A stretch of 64,000 nt of DNA. Source: Zelopaecilomyces penicillatus. Its lineage: Eukaryota; Ascomycota; Sordariomycetes; Hypocreales; Pseudodiploosporaceae. The translations under genes were made by a program, and so were the position numbers. The notes below the pieces were generated by a model. It was not told where the DNA came from and searched no databases. It saw only the letters and a list, made by a program, of their open reading frames with translations. Below are positions 46,020 to 57,800 of this stretch, one piece after another (the first letter of the stretch is position 1; each line of letters opens with the position of its first letter). Location of the stretch: assembly GCA_005765155.1 (NCBI GenBank), contig VCCP01000003.1, positions 3,100,001-3,164,000 on the forward strand, given 5' to 3'.

Positions 46020-46895
46020 TTACGGGGCCTCATGTATACCTCCCGGCCCATGCACTTTGGGTTGACCCGGAGGAGTGTAATACTCAGTCGTCTGAGGCTC
46101 ATTTTGAGGCCATGCCGAGGCTGGCAGCTCGGTCTTGTTTTCATCGGCCGGCGTCGTCTGCTGGCCTGGTGCGTATTTCCCCATACCATCTCTCTTTCGC
46201 TTGTGTCTCCAGATCAGGAACCCTAGCCCAGCAAGCACCGCCAGCCCGCCTACTGTCGCTCCGGCTGCGATTCCGGCAACTGAGCCCGTGGAAGATTTTT
46301 TTTTCGAGCCATTATCGGAGCTATTATCCGATCCTGACCCTGGACCGGTGGTTGTAGTAGTGTCTGGTGGCGCGGTCGAAGTCGAGGATGTACTCGGGCT
46401 CGTTGTGGATGAGGCCGACGTCGTTGTAGCCACCTGAGGTTTCGTGATGTTGAAGTAGTGGCACGTGCCATCCAGATCAACCTTGCCTGTCTCGTATATA
46501 CCCAAATAAAAGACAGCATCCTGGCCGTCGGGAATTTTAGTTGTAAATTGGCTGATATCGGCGGTCCAGATGAGGCTCGTAGATCTCGATTTTGCTACAA
46601 TTCTGAGTAAGTACACGCGTATGTTATGCTCTGGCTGGGAGGGTTGCTCACTTAGCAGATTGATATATTTGATTTCCTGGTCGACGGGAGATGGCCACTG
46701 CAGCCACAGAAAAAGGTCCATAAACTCCAGATCTGATTGCCATTGCAGATCGACCCTTTCGCCTATTTCGTACGTCGGATTGTCGCGATAGTTGCCTGGC
46801 GGCCCAGCGCCGGGAGGCTGGGAAAACTGGCTGGCTGATTCAACTTGCGCAGCCCATGCCGAGAGAAGAACCGCGACAGACGCCCAGAAATGCAT
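46020..46895 (-). CDS. single-pass Ser/Thr-rich cell-surface protein
   Basis: The frame is open over 291 codons. I favour a spliced form with exons 46895-46652 and 46594-46020, 272 aa. No named function; the layout resembles fungal surface or wall-sensor proteins. Visible: a signal peptide (residues 1-21), an extracellular beta-type domain (about 22-135; WQSDLEFMDLFLWLQ, WTADISQF, FYLGIYETG) with a Cys near its end, a Ser/Thr/Pro stalk (about 140-180), one membrane helix (VAGIAAGATVGGLAVLAGL) followed by a basic stop (RHKRKR), and a Pro/Gln-rich cytosolic tail. The putative 57-nt intron is a multiple of three and stopless, so both forms are in frame. Confidence 0.7.
   Translation of the reverse strand: MHFWASVAVLLSAWAAQVESASQFSQPPGAGPPGNYRDNPTYEIGERVDLQWQSDLEFMDLFLWLQWPSPVDQEIKYINLLSEQPSQPEHNIRVYLLRIVAKSRSTSLIWTADISQFTTKIPDGQDAVFYLGIYETGKVDLDGTCHYFNITKPQVATTTSASSTTSPSTSSTSTAPPDTTTTTGPGSGSDNSSDNGSKKKSSTGSVAGIAAGATVGGLAVLAGLGFLIWRHKRKRDGMGKYAPGQQTTPADENKTELPASAWPQNEPQTTEYYTPPGQPKVHGPGGIHEAP
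46595..46651 (-). other. probable stopless 57-nt (3n) intron in the surface-protein gene
   Basis: Minus strand GTGAGC donor, CTTAC branch-like sequence and TTGTAG acceptor. Removal joins YINLL to TKSRSTSLIWTAD. Retention adds 19 residues. Not certain without transcripts. Confidence 0.55.
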
Positions 46896-48131
46896 TGCGA
46901 GGTCTTTTGTCCCGGATCTCTACGCTCCTGGAAGTCGCCTGTGGGGATGTTTGTGTGTACAACTTCTAATAGCGGACGGTGTAGGTAGTAAGGCGGGTTG
47001 TTGCCCCAAGGTCTCAGTCCCAGTCCTCAGGCTATGCCTTTGCTTGGTAATAATAGGAGGATGGGGGGGGGGATATTGCGACGGGGGAAACCTCATACGT
47101 ACGCAAGCTTGAGAGAGCCGCCAGGCGCTGCGGACCGGGATATGGTCTAAATTGCCTACATCCTACTACAGAATTTGCCCTACAGGCCCACCGGCCGAAG
47201 GATCGTCGCTCTCCCACTTCTATGCTTCCCACTCCAGAGGGTCTGGCGATGTCTGATTTGCCCAAGATCGAGTACGAAATAACGCCAGGGGGTTGTAGAG
47301 CCTTGCCCAATAAATCCTTCCGAAGCTGCGCTTTACCTCTCCGGGTTAGATATATAGTGAGCCGCCCTATGAGCATTCAAGAACGTCAGGGATCCCGCGT
47401 GAGGCTGAGGTGCTGCCAATTACAATTACAGATTCCCCTTGGCAAACCTGGTTCTATTCGGTCGGTAAGCGCGTTGGCTGCTGGGCTCTGCCTTATTGTC
47501 GCACCATACACACACACACAACTATTATTAACAGGTGCCCACCTGCCACCCAAAAGATATGCTGCTATGCAAAGCTGTATCAATCAATGTGTCGCGTGCA
47601 CAGGGGTGAGGGAAGCTTGGGGCCCAAGTTAGGCTGACCTGGGTGGGTTGATAGGCTGATGGGGGTCTATGATAAGATGGATAACATTGCGTGCGCAAGT
47701 CCGTAATCAAGGACGTAAGTAAGCTGACGGCTATTGTAGTTCTTCCTATCGGTCAACCACAGGTTGTCATTGTGGACTGCCTTTAAGCAATCTAACAGCC
47801 TTTTAGTGTTGCTGATGAAGTCTTCCACCATATGTAGATGAAAAATGAAGAGCAGTCTCAAGTTCAAAGTGTTTACATATTAATTACCTGTCTGCTTAAT
47901 TTAACCTCTCAAAAGGGTATTGATCTACTCTACTACCTATAGGTACAACTATAGAGTGGATTTAATAAAGAACAAAGATATTGCAGCCAACATATTTGGA
48001 AGAATCACCCACCCATCAATCAACCCCCCTCTCTCTCCCTTGAAACTGCGCATAATTCAACCGAAACAGCAGGGAAAAATGAAAAACTCAACATACCAAA
48101 CTTCCATCCCCCCCCCCCCCCTTACATCATT
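46896..48131. other. intergenic between two surface-protein genes
   Basis: Promoter of the upstream gene, then AT-rich sequence. A 14-C run (48108-48121) ends ten bases from the stop of the next minus-strand gene. The open frame at 47222-47632 has no motif. Confidence 0.5.
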
Positions 48132-49073
48132 CTAGGGCTCCTCCCCCAACGACATGGCCAAAGCAACGGCAATGGCAACTGATAATGCCGTCATGACTGC
48201 CGCAAAGACATGGTGCATGCTGTTGATCGGAGCTTTGGAGGAGTCGCTCGGGTCCGATATGTGAGTGGTGGTTGATGCAGTTATCGTCGTTGTCGAAACG
48301 TCGGTACTCTTCGGACCCGACGGTGTTGGTGACAGGGTGCTCAGCGGTATAGAAGAGGATGATGCATTGTCTGCATTATCTGTATCGCCAGACGGGGTAG
48401 GTAGGTTTGATGCTTCCAGACTGCTTGAGCCGGAATCCTCGGGCGAGCAAATCTCTCCCAAAACACCGTCGCATCTCCAGCCAGGTTGGCAATGGCCCTG
48501 TCCGTTTCCACAGCAAGTGCTATTCTTGGGCATACAGCCCTCACCACACTCCTCTTGGTCAACGCTGCATCTCCCACTGCTATTATCATCATCACTGCCA
48601 TCTTCGACATCTCTGTCTCTGCAGAATCCATCCTGGCCGCACATCTCCCGCGGGCCACAGTAGGTCCCGTCTGCACAGCATATACTACCCGCAGGCATAC
48701 AGTAATTCAACTTGCATAACGCACCATCAACGCCGCAAGTAGTCGATGAGCTGTCGCAGGCTCGTCCATCAACGCAACAGGTCCCGTTGTCGCAGCGGGT
48801 TCCGGCTCTGCAGTAGCCTGTTCCGGGTTCACAGCAGGTTGCCTTGTCGGGCATACAGCCTCCGTGGCATTCCGCCTGGCCGAACCGGCACTTGTCGCTG
48901 TTATTGCTGATGTTGCTGTCGTCATCGTTGTTGTTGTCATTCTTCTTGAAGATTGGGTCGAAACCAAGGAGGAGAGAGTTGACCTGGTGGTATAAACGAC
49001 CTTGAGCCTCGTACGGGGCGAACGGTATATCTGCCACTGGCGCATAAGGAACGAAAGGAAACATCAGCTCCAT
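48132..49073 (-). CDS. cysteine-rich probable GPI-anchored surface protein
   Basis: From the first ATG (49073) about 313 aa; the frame stays open upstream to 49151 without an ATG. I know no function. Visible: Asn/Asp-rich linker, then two repeats of a Cys-rich module (CHGGCMPDKATCCEPG... and CGEGCMPKNSTCCGNG..., each followed by GxC/GWRCD) flanking a middle Cys-rich block (TCCVDGRAC, YCMPAGSICC, YCGPREMCG), then a Ser/Thr-rich stretch and a C-terminal hydrophobic segment (AAVMTALSVAIAVALAMSL) of GPI-signal type. The last residues GEEP are unusually charged for a GPI signal. No N-terminal signal peptide is visible, so a short upstream exon is probably missing from this model. Confidence 0.65.
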   Translation of the reverse strand: MELMFPFVPYAPVADIPFAPYEAQGRLYHQVNSLLLGFDPIFKKNDNNNDDDSNISNNSDKCRFGQAECHGGCMPDKATCCEPGTGYCRAGTRCDNGTCCVDGRACDSSSTTCGVDGALCKLNYCMPAGSICCADGTYCGPREMCGQDGFCRDRDVEDGSDDDNSSGRCSVDQEECGEGCMPKNSTCCGNGQGHCQPGWRCDGVLGEICSPEDSGSSSLEASNLPTPSGDTDNADNASSSSIPLSTLSPTPSGPKSTDVSTTTITASTTTHISDPSDSSKAPINSMHHVFAAVMTALSVAIAVALAMSLGEEP

Positions 49074-49151
49074 GACTTTATGTGAAAATTTTATCTCGCT
49101 ATGATATTCTTTTGGAGTATCATGCGTTCTAGGTAAGTTTAAGGAACTCAA

Positions 49152-50240
49152 ACGACTTGCTAGATAACTGAAATACTCTTTCTGTATGTCTGGACTGCTA
49201 TATCAAATCAAACATATTTACCATACACACACATCACTGTGTATTCCGTTACATCGAATCATCTACGCCTTGATTAAAGTGCTTCACTGTTTGATCCATT
49301 ATCCACTGCCTCCTACGAAACCCCTATTCCGAACATCTGCCCCATGACAAGAATCAACTCCGTGACTAACAAGCTGGTTTGTCGTCCCCCTTTCCCTCTC
49401 CCCACCTGCAACTATAAGCTCATTAGTTTAGAGACTTGGGGTGGTTTACCATCATAGGCGAACCGGCCCCCAAAGATACGCTCGGAAGTTTATGAGTTGC
49501 TTGTCATTATGTTGGGTTTGCTGCCTCAAAGGAAAACATCAACATTGTTGCACCATTTGCCTGCCTGTCTGCACTGAGCTCCACCTGTATAACAAACTCG
49601 GGCAACATGACGCCATGGACAGAGTCGTCATTGTATTGTATTCCAAAGCAAGCTTGCGTCTACAGGAACAGAACCGAATCTCTGTTCAAGAATTGTCACC
49701 GCTTGAATTCCTACTTCCGAGATTCCCATGTAAAATACGCCAAGAGGTTGTACAAAGTGTATATGAATCAATCCTTCCAAATGTTAGCACAGGGGAGTGT
49801 TCGTGGTTTCAACATCACGTCTATAATACGATATGGGCTGTTGGGCAGTATTCTCACTTGTATATATATAATATGCCTTAATTGCTGGTCTAATTACCTG
49901 GATCAGCTGCATCCTTCACAGTATGGGGGGCCACCTTAAAGCCGTAAACTAGAGAGATCTAACTTGCTGTGATTGTCGTAGGTCTGCAATAGAGCAGCTC
50001 TTTATTCACTGCACGTAGCTGATTCCATATTTCGCTGAAAGCACCATTCTACCGTATAGTTATACACACTATCTCTATGTCCATATTTCCCAGCACATCT
50101 CATAACATTAACATCATGTATTAGGGAGGAATCCCCCTTTCGTCAATCAAAGCCCCGCCACTCCTATTAACTCGCGGCACTTGCTCCATGCAAGCACCGC
50201 AGATACTTGCTCTCTTGTTTCCTAAGTTTGTTTTCGCTCC
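49152..50240. other. intergenic
   Basis: No gene found. I looked on the minus strand for a first exon with a signal peptide for the preceding gene and did not find a convincing one. Open frames on the plus strand at 49441-49940 have no motif. Confidence 0.45.
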
Positions 50241-51272
50241 TCAGCGGCCTGTCGATCCCGTACTTGATGCCGCACTGAGTGGACGAGGTGGCGGTATTGG
50301 CAGGGCCTGGCCAGCCGACTCTTCTCTCTGCATGGCGATGCCCCCCATCATAGTTCCCATGGATGGCAAGTGATGATGTCCATCACTATCCTCGGCTTGG
50401 CTCTCAGCCAAATGCTGCTCCTGAGCTGCCCGCTGCTCCAACTCCCTCAATCTCTCCTTCTCTGCAGAATCAATGATATCGTCATCACCACTCCAATATG
50501 GATCATCGTCCTCGAGCTCGTGCATAGCCATGCGCTTCCAGAAACGAAGCTCCTGGCGACCAGCCGTTTCGTCAACGCGGCGGCTCCAGCGCTCTTCATC
50601 TTCATCATACTTCTTGCGGAAGGTACGGAGGCTGTCGTTGGCGTGGGAGGCGTGCGTCTGCATCTCCCAGATCTGCTCGCGAAGACGACTATTCTCGCGG
50701 CGGGCCTCATCGAGTTGGGCGCGGTATGAGCGGTGCCAGGTTGCGACGTCGGCGACATGCTTGGCCTTGTACTCGTGGAACTGCTTGAGCATGAGGGCGA
50801 GGGCATTGGCGTACTGGGAGAGGAGGGCTGCGTTGGCGTCGCGGCTGAGCTTGGCCTTTTCGAGAGATTCGGAGAGCAGGGAGATGAGGCTGTCGAGATT
50901 TTGGTGTTGATCTAAGGAGGTTGGCACGATATCAGCAAATGGTAGAACAACGCGCAAGGGGAGGGTCGCAGCAGCAAGGTCCATCTCAGTCCCTGCGCTG
51001 TGGACAGCTTACCGTTAATGTCATCGGCAGCCCCAGCAATCACATCGTCGTTTCCCAAGCCGCGGGTTCGCGCTTTGTTGCGCACCTTGCCAAGACCGCT
51101 GACAATATCCTCTGTGACTTTCCGGTTGTCTGCCAGTTGGCGACTGAGCTCTTCGACCATGCCATAGATGTAGTTGAGTTCAGCCTGGTGGCCAGCGGGC
51201 GTGGGTGCCGGCATGATAGCGCCCATGTTGGCGCCGTTCATGCCGTTCATGTTGTGCGGTTGGTGGTATTGG

Positions 51273-51304
<32 letters not shown>

Positions 51305-51616
51305 ATGCTGTTGCTGCTGACGGAGACTCGACTGGTGATGTTGCGGTTGTGGTCGTGATTGTATTTGTGCTTGTCGTTGCTGCTGCTGATACCAATGAAT
51401 TTGCAGTTGGGCTTGTTGTTGCTGCTGCTGCTGCTGCTGTTGTTGTTGTGGTGGTGGTGGTGGTGGTGGTGGTAACTGTTGCTGTTGTTGTGATTGTGGT
51501 TTGATGAAGGTAAAGATAGAGTTGGGCTGCGCTACAAAGTTCATGGTGCAAGCGACTTGTTGATCTTGAGACTCGAGGGTTGGTGTTCCTGTAGCGCTAA
51601 CAGCATCCAGCGGCAT
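50241..51616 (-). CDS. Gln-rich coiled-coil protein of unknown function
   Basis: Two exons on the minus strand: 51616-51013 and 50911-50241; 424 aa. I do not recognise the family. Visible: an N-terminal half with Pro and long Gln runs (about residues 40-120) encoded by mixed CAG/CAA, a helical segment LNYIYGMVEELSRQL, then a coiled coil (about 205-330; LDSLISLLSESLEKA, AQLDEARRENSRLREQIWEM, with acidic/basic heptads), and a disordered Ser/Pro/Gly C-terminus. No signal or membrane segment. An internal Met at MNFVAQPNSIF is an alternative start. The intron (101 nt) has GTAAGC and CCTTAG sites and correct phase. The composition is that of a scaffold or transcription-associated protein, which is a guess. 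Confidence 0.7.
51260..51500 (-). repeat. CAG/CAA and CCA trinucleotide repeats (poly-Gln, poly-Pro)
   Basis: Imperfect trinucleotide arrays inside the Q-rich gene. They create long artefactual open frames on both strands and are likely length-polymorphic. Confidence 0.85.
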
Positions 51617-54600
51617 TCAATGCCCTGGGTGATGTGCTGAGGGGTTCAAGTTGTCCCATCTCCAGAACCTGGAGCTTGACTGCGAATGCTATGGAGGGTG
51701 GTACTGTTGCACAGGTCTAAGAGCCAGTTAAAGAGCCTGTACGGCGCTGTGCAATACCTAACCTATACCCAATGTCAAACAGCTCAGCGGCACTTAAAAG
51801 CCGAGCTTGAGCACATACACATGATTCACATTGAACAGCCTAATTATTCAGTTGGATTAGAGATGGCTACCTCACTAACCTAAATCTCACCTAATATCTG
51901 GTCAATAGGGGCATTTCGCTACGTATGTAGCCATAATCAACCCAAGAATCAAGGTAATTTGTTTGACTTACGACAGAAAACACGCAACTGGGTGGACATT
52001 ATGCATCAACTGTGTATTTGTGATTGCCACATTACATTTGACCACCACAGACAGCTCAACACAAATATCATTTCCTAATCAACAACTTCAGCGCTCGTTG
52101 TTAAAGTATGCAATCCGACTGTCGGAACCATGGCCTGTAGACAGCCTAAACTTTATACGCAACTGTGTAACTTCGAGTCAAACTAATGTGTTGGAACCCC
52201 AGCAGTCTTAGATGCTGCTGCCAGGTAGGTATTAATGTCTCGTTGTTCGCCTGCATACTAAACTACCTAGTTGTATGTACATCTAGACCCTGTATGGGTA
52301 CTAGTACCTATCTATTATGGCTTCTACGAAAATGGATTTTGATGTTGCCGAATGGCATAGGGACCTCCAAAGTCGCACAAAGGTCCTCATATACTCCATA
52401 AGACAAGTTATGGGGATCAGACAAACAACAAATCAGGCAAAACTCCGAGTCTAAAGGGGATTAAAGTTGATTATTACATGGCGAATAATTCCAATCACTG
52501 CAGGACAGGGACATCAAGCGCCACTATCATTTCCTGCTTCCCCAGAAAGATCTGCGGTTGTTTGGTCAACAACGGGCTTACAGTAATATCAGGTCAAAAC
52601 CCAGCCAACAAGGTAATAATATCTAGCTAACCATGTCTCCCTCCATGGGCACCCGCAATTCGGGCTGAGAGTTTTGCCGGGTATTTTCCCCGAGGGTACT
52701 AGTCCAGATCCACGCTGTATGGGTTTCGTCTTGGCATTCTCTCGTCGCATGCGTACAACGACGTTAAAAAATAACAAGCTGGTGTGATGTTGTCAAAGTT
52801 GTTGTTGTCGCAGTCCATCGCAAGCAGGGTTCGGCATAAACACCTGGGTCCGACAGTCGGCAACGGGTTTTTGCTATTATATTTCGCCCGAAGCAGCGCC
52901 GACTTGTTAACGCTCCACCTGCATTAGTACTTGTAGGTAAATGGACAAGCGAGCAAGATATGCAGGCCATTTTGTTCTCGTTTAAATGATACGACTGAGT
53001 GAAAAAGATAGCTTCTGTCTGGTGGGCATGGAAAAGGCCGAGCTCTCCTCAAACAAGGGGGACAATCGAGACTTAAAAGGTTGTGGCGTCATCTCGTCTG
53101 CATAGAAGCCTTGAGGTGCATGTCATTCCAAATTAGACAACATTAGGTGTACCAAGACATGGAGGCCAGCCGAGCGTCCCGTCATGATGTCTCATGGCAG
53201 GGAACTCGCCGAGCTCCAACTCGGTCAAAAAGTGAGTGAATTTGGAACGTCTTATCATCGGCTAGACCTATAGTACAAGTACAGCACCTAGACAGGCCAA
53301 CTGGATGGATGACTTCATATAAGTACGCCATATATGCCTGACGACTCCTTGTACATGAAATGGATTGGCGATTTGAACTAAAAGGCGCCCATCACGCACG
53401 CGAGTTGGAACTTTTGACCACTAGGCCTCTCCGACGCCACTCTTCCGAAAAAAGGTTTGCTAGACTGGAAGCAAAAGGGTGTAGGCTTCCAACTTCAACT
53501 GTGTGACTGTGTGTAATACGGGAATATGAGCAGGTTGCGTTACTCTAGTCACACAATGCTGTCCCCAACTCACGCCCAGGCGAACAACTGTTGCTTATTA
53601 CCCGTAGAGAAAACAATTGCCACAGAACAGGGAAACTCAATGTAAGCAAGCTCACCCCGCGAAACTAAAACTTACGCTGGGGCAGTAAGCGAAGGGAGGA
53701 AATCCCATGGAAAAGTTGACCAACATTATGCCGAGTCCAACAAGATCGAACGAACAGGAGACCCAGAAGAAGACCCCTGCGTCGGTCCGACGACAGCCAG
53801 TGGACTCAGTGAGCCATAGCGCAGTGGTGGGCCCGTCTGCCGGCGCAAGCTTGGCCTTGTTAGCGGCAAATCGGCAGCAGCTTCCCCAGCTTGCGTGCAG
53901 CCTCTTTCAGGGCACTTGGGCGGGATGGACGCCTCTGTTGTGGGGGACGGGAGTGTCGCAGTGGGCTTGATGCCAGTCACTGCCCTGGGCATTGCAGCGG
54001 GTATTAATTACAGCGCGCATTTACAGTGGGTGTCTGCCTGTGTCGTGACTGAATGGTAAGCTGAGCTCGCACGTTCCCACGCTTAATTGGTACCTACAGT
54101 AACCAGACAATCCTTCAGCATCACCTCCACTTTCTCTCTCTCCTCTTTCCACCTAATAATTAGTACCCAGTTCCTCCAAACTCTCTCCAATTCGATGATT
54201 CTAGCACCAAAGATGGCTATCCCCTGCCATCTCCATCTAGCAAGCCTCCGATAATCCCACATGTGGCTTGGCCGCCGCCGCCGCCACTATGCATGATGCA
54301 TCCATCAGTCGGTCCTGTTCGGTGACGAGTAGATCCATCCAACCAGCCTTCACGCCTCCCGTGTCCGTCTGTCCCAACGCAGTGTCGTCGCGGCCGCACG
54401 GCTTACGTCCCGGCTCAAAGAGCAGCCAAGAAAGACAAAAAAAGTCAAAAAACTAAAGAAATAGCATAACCAACCAACTTGAATTGTGTGCTATTAGCCA
54501 TGTCATGGAGTACCGATCTCGTATGGTTGCTGGTGGGTTCTTTGGAGAGACAGAGGGGGGGGGTGCGCAGCTTAAACCGTCAAGCACATGCAGGCACACA

Positions 54601-54924
54601 CACATGGCAAAGGAAACTGGTGAATGGATGGGATGAACAGGCATTATTTCCTTTCCTTTCCTTTCCTTCCCCTACCGTGCCCTCCCATCCGGGTCGAGAC
54701 TAGAGAGACCCCATTGACAGGATTCGAAGCTGATTTCCGGGGTCCCGACCCGTCTCTGTTTGCCTGTTCCTCGGTGTATCTATCTTTGTCTCACATTAGC
54801 GTCGGTTGCATCCCACTGTTTCTCACGCAGCTACCTACCTGATTATGTATATATGCTCCATCCCGTCATCCCGACACGACTGGTGTCCTGGCTCAACATC
54901 TTCTTTCCATATTCCCATACCTCT
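51617..54924. other. intergenic, 3.3 kb
   Basis: The longest gene-free stretch of the window. Contains TACCTA/TAGGTA hexamers (52216, 52264, 52303, 54089, 54831), a G9 run (54555-54563) and a TTTCC pyrimidine repeat (about 54647-54670) upstream of the GH31 gene. No open frame with recognisable content; no transposon remnant identified. Confidence 0.5.
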
Positions 54925-57800
54925 ATGAAAATCATGGGGCTCTGGAAGGGACTCCTGTTCGCCGGGCTCGCCTCGGCAGCCGTCGTGGTCAAGAAGGACG
55001 CTGCCACTGATAGCAGCTTGGCCAAATGTCCTGGCTACACGGCTTCCAATGTTAAGACGACTGACAGCGGCGTGACGGCCAATCTGAAGCTTGCCGGTGC
55101 CGCCTGCAATGTATATGGAACCGATCTCAAGGAGCTCACCCTCCAGGTCACCTATGAGACAAGTAAGTAGCAATTGCCTTCAGTCTAATCCAGATCGTGC
55201 TCAGCATCAATGCTACACGCGCTTGTCAAGTGAGATGAGAGTGTGCTAACAAGAGCTTTTTTTCTTTTCCTTTAGATGATCGCATTCACGTCAAGATCCA
55301 AGACAAGGCCAACCAGGTTTACCAAGTGCCCGAGTCCGTGTTCCCCCGTCCTCAGGGCAGCAGCGCTTCTCGGAAGAGTAAGCTCAAGTTCGAATACAAA
55401 GAGAAACCTTTCTCGTTCACCATCAGCCGCCGTGACACCGGCGAGGTGTTGTTTGATACCTCCGCTGCTTCACTGGTCTTCGAGTCCCAATATCTCCGTT
55501 TGCGTACTCACCTTCCCAACGACCCTTACTTGTATGGCCTGGGCGAGCACTCTGATCCATTCCGACTCAAGACGAACAACTACATTCGCACGATCTGGAA
55601 TCAGGATAGCTATGGAATCCCCACCGACTCTAATCTTTACGGCGCTCAGCCATTCTATCTTGAGCACCGTGCGACAGGATCCCACGGCGTCTTTTTCCTC
55701 AATTCCAATGGTATGGATATCATGATTAACAAGGACGCGCGCGGCAAGCAGTACCTCGAGTATAACACACTTGGTGGCATTCTCGACTTTTACTTCATGG
55801 CTGGCCCAGGCCCTGTTGAGGTAGTGAAGCAATACGGCCAGGTTTCCGGTCTCCCAGCGCTGCAGCCGTACTGGGGTCTTGGATTTCAACAGTGCAGATA
55901 TGGATATCAGGATGCCTTCGAGGTCGCTGAGGTTGTCCAGAACTACAGTCTGGCCAAGATCCCCTTGGAGACTATGTGGACAGACATCGACTACATGGAT
56001 CGTCGTCGTGTCTTCTCGCTTGACCCGGAGCGCTTCCCCCTCCCAAAAATGCGCCAGCTCGTCGACCACCTCCACAAGAAGGATCAGCACTACATTGTCA
56101 TGGTTGATCCTGCTGTGGCCTACCAGAACTACCCAGCTGCCAATGAGGGTATTAAGGATGACATCTTCATGCTTCGCTCCAACGGTTCTGTTTGGATTGG
56201 CGTGGTCTGGCCCGGTGTCACCGTTTTCCCCGATTGGTTTGCCAAGAATGTTGGTTCATATTGGACCAACCAGTTCAAGTCCTTCTTCAGCCCCAAGACG
56301 GGTGTTGACATTGATGGTCTCTGGATCGACATGAACGAGCCAAGCAACTTCCCTTGCAACTTCCCTTGCGACGACCCGTACAAGTCGGCGATCGGATTTC
56401 CTCCGGAAGCTCCTCCGGTTAGAACCCCACCCCGACCTCTCCCCGGATGGCCATGCTCCTTCCAACCCTCCGGCACCAAGTGCTCAGACAAGCGGGAGGC
56501 GGCCCCTCTCCTGGAGATTAATCCTGGCGAAGCCAACCTCCCCCGCGACATGGCCGTCGATACACCTTTCGAGCAGCAACGCCGTGCAGAGGCTCGTAGC
56601 GGAAACCAAAAGGGTCTCCCTGGCCGTGATTTGCTGTACCCCAAGTATCCTATCCACAACAAGGCTGCCTTCCAAGACTCATGGAACGCGGACAAGGGTG
56701 GTATTTCTAACAAAACTGTCAATACCGACTTGATCCACCAGAACGGTCTGACCATGTACGACACCCACAATCTGTACGGTACCATGATGTCGACAGCTTC
56801 ATATGATGCCATGCTCGCAAGGCGACCTAGCCTCCGACCCTTCATCATCACAAGAAGCACATTTTCTGGAGCGGGCACCAAGGTCGGCCACTGGCTCGGC
56901 GACAACCTCTCCATCTGGGATCACTACCGTGCCTCGATCCGTACCATGCTTGCCTTTACCTCACTTTTCCAATTCACCATGGTGGGCTCTGATGTCTGCG
57001 GTTTCGGTGGAGATACAAATGAGCAGCTCTGTGCTCGTTGGGCTGCTCTTGGTGCCTTCTCGACGTTTTATCGTAACCACAACGCTCTTGGCCAAATTGG
57101 TCAGGAGTTTTATCGCTGGCCCAAGGTCGCCGAAAGCGCCCGCAAGGCTATCGACATTCGATACCGTCTCCTCGACTACATGTACACAGCCATGTACCGT
57201 GCTACAGTCGACGGCACCCCTGTTTTGTCCCCGGTCTTCTACCACTACCCTAAGGACAAGGCCTCTTGGGCACTGGACCTGCAGTACTTTTACGGCCCTG
57301 GCTTGCTTGTTGCGCCCGTTACTCAGGAGAATGCCAACAGCGTTGATGTCTACCTCCCCGATGACATCTTCTACGACTGGTATACCCACGCCAGAATCGA
57401 TGGCAAGGCCAAGAAGCACACCATCAAGGACCAAGACATCACCGACATCCCTCTCTTCATCCGCGGCGGTGTCATCATGCCTCTCCGCGCGCGCTCCACC
57501 TACACCACCACAGAGCTGCGCAAGCAAAACTTTGAGATTCTGGTGGCCCTTGATGCCCGCGGCACTGCCACTGGCGAGCTCTACCTTGACGATGGTGTGT
57601 CTCTGAAACAGCCTGGTGGCATTACTCACATTACCTTTTCTTACAAGGCTGGCGTCCTTACGCTCAGCGGCAAGTTTGGGTACAAGGTGCCCTTTGCCAT
57701 TTCAAAGGTCACTGTTATTGGAGGCAAGAACAAGGGCTATAAAAACCCGGGTGACATTAAGTTGTCGCTTAACCAGCCTGGATCCATCCAGGTTGAGTAA
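54925..57800 (+). CDS. secreted GH31 alpha-glucosidase
   Basis: Two exons, 54925-55162 and 55276-57800; 920 aa, the usual size of fungal extracellular alpha-glucosidases. It releases glucose from the non-reducing ends of maltose and starch fragments. Visible: a signal peptide (about residues 1-19, GLWKGLLFAGLASAA), the N-terminal galactose mutarotase-like domain (PGYTASNVKTTDSG, YGLGEH), the (beta/alpha)8 domain with the nucleophile Asp431 in GLWIDMNEPSNF and acid/base Asp622 in HWLGDNLSIW, FTMVGSDVCGF, and C-terminal beta-domains. A Pro-rich insertion follows the nucleophile motif. An in-frame ATG nine bases downstream of the chosen start is an alternative. The 113-nt intron (phase 1) restores Asn. 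Confidence 0.93.

Noticed and set aside
47222..47632. 136-codon plus-strand frame
   Set aside because: No motif, no signal peptide, low coding character; intergenic.
51180..51551. Thr/Ala-rich alternative-frame and poly-Leu antisense frames
   Set aside because: Artefacts of the CAG/CAA repeat in the Q-rich gene.
55470..56914. Long minus-strand open frames opposite the GH31 gene
   Set aside because: Antisense shadows of a strongly codon-biased gene; no domain features.
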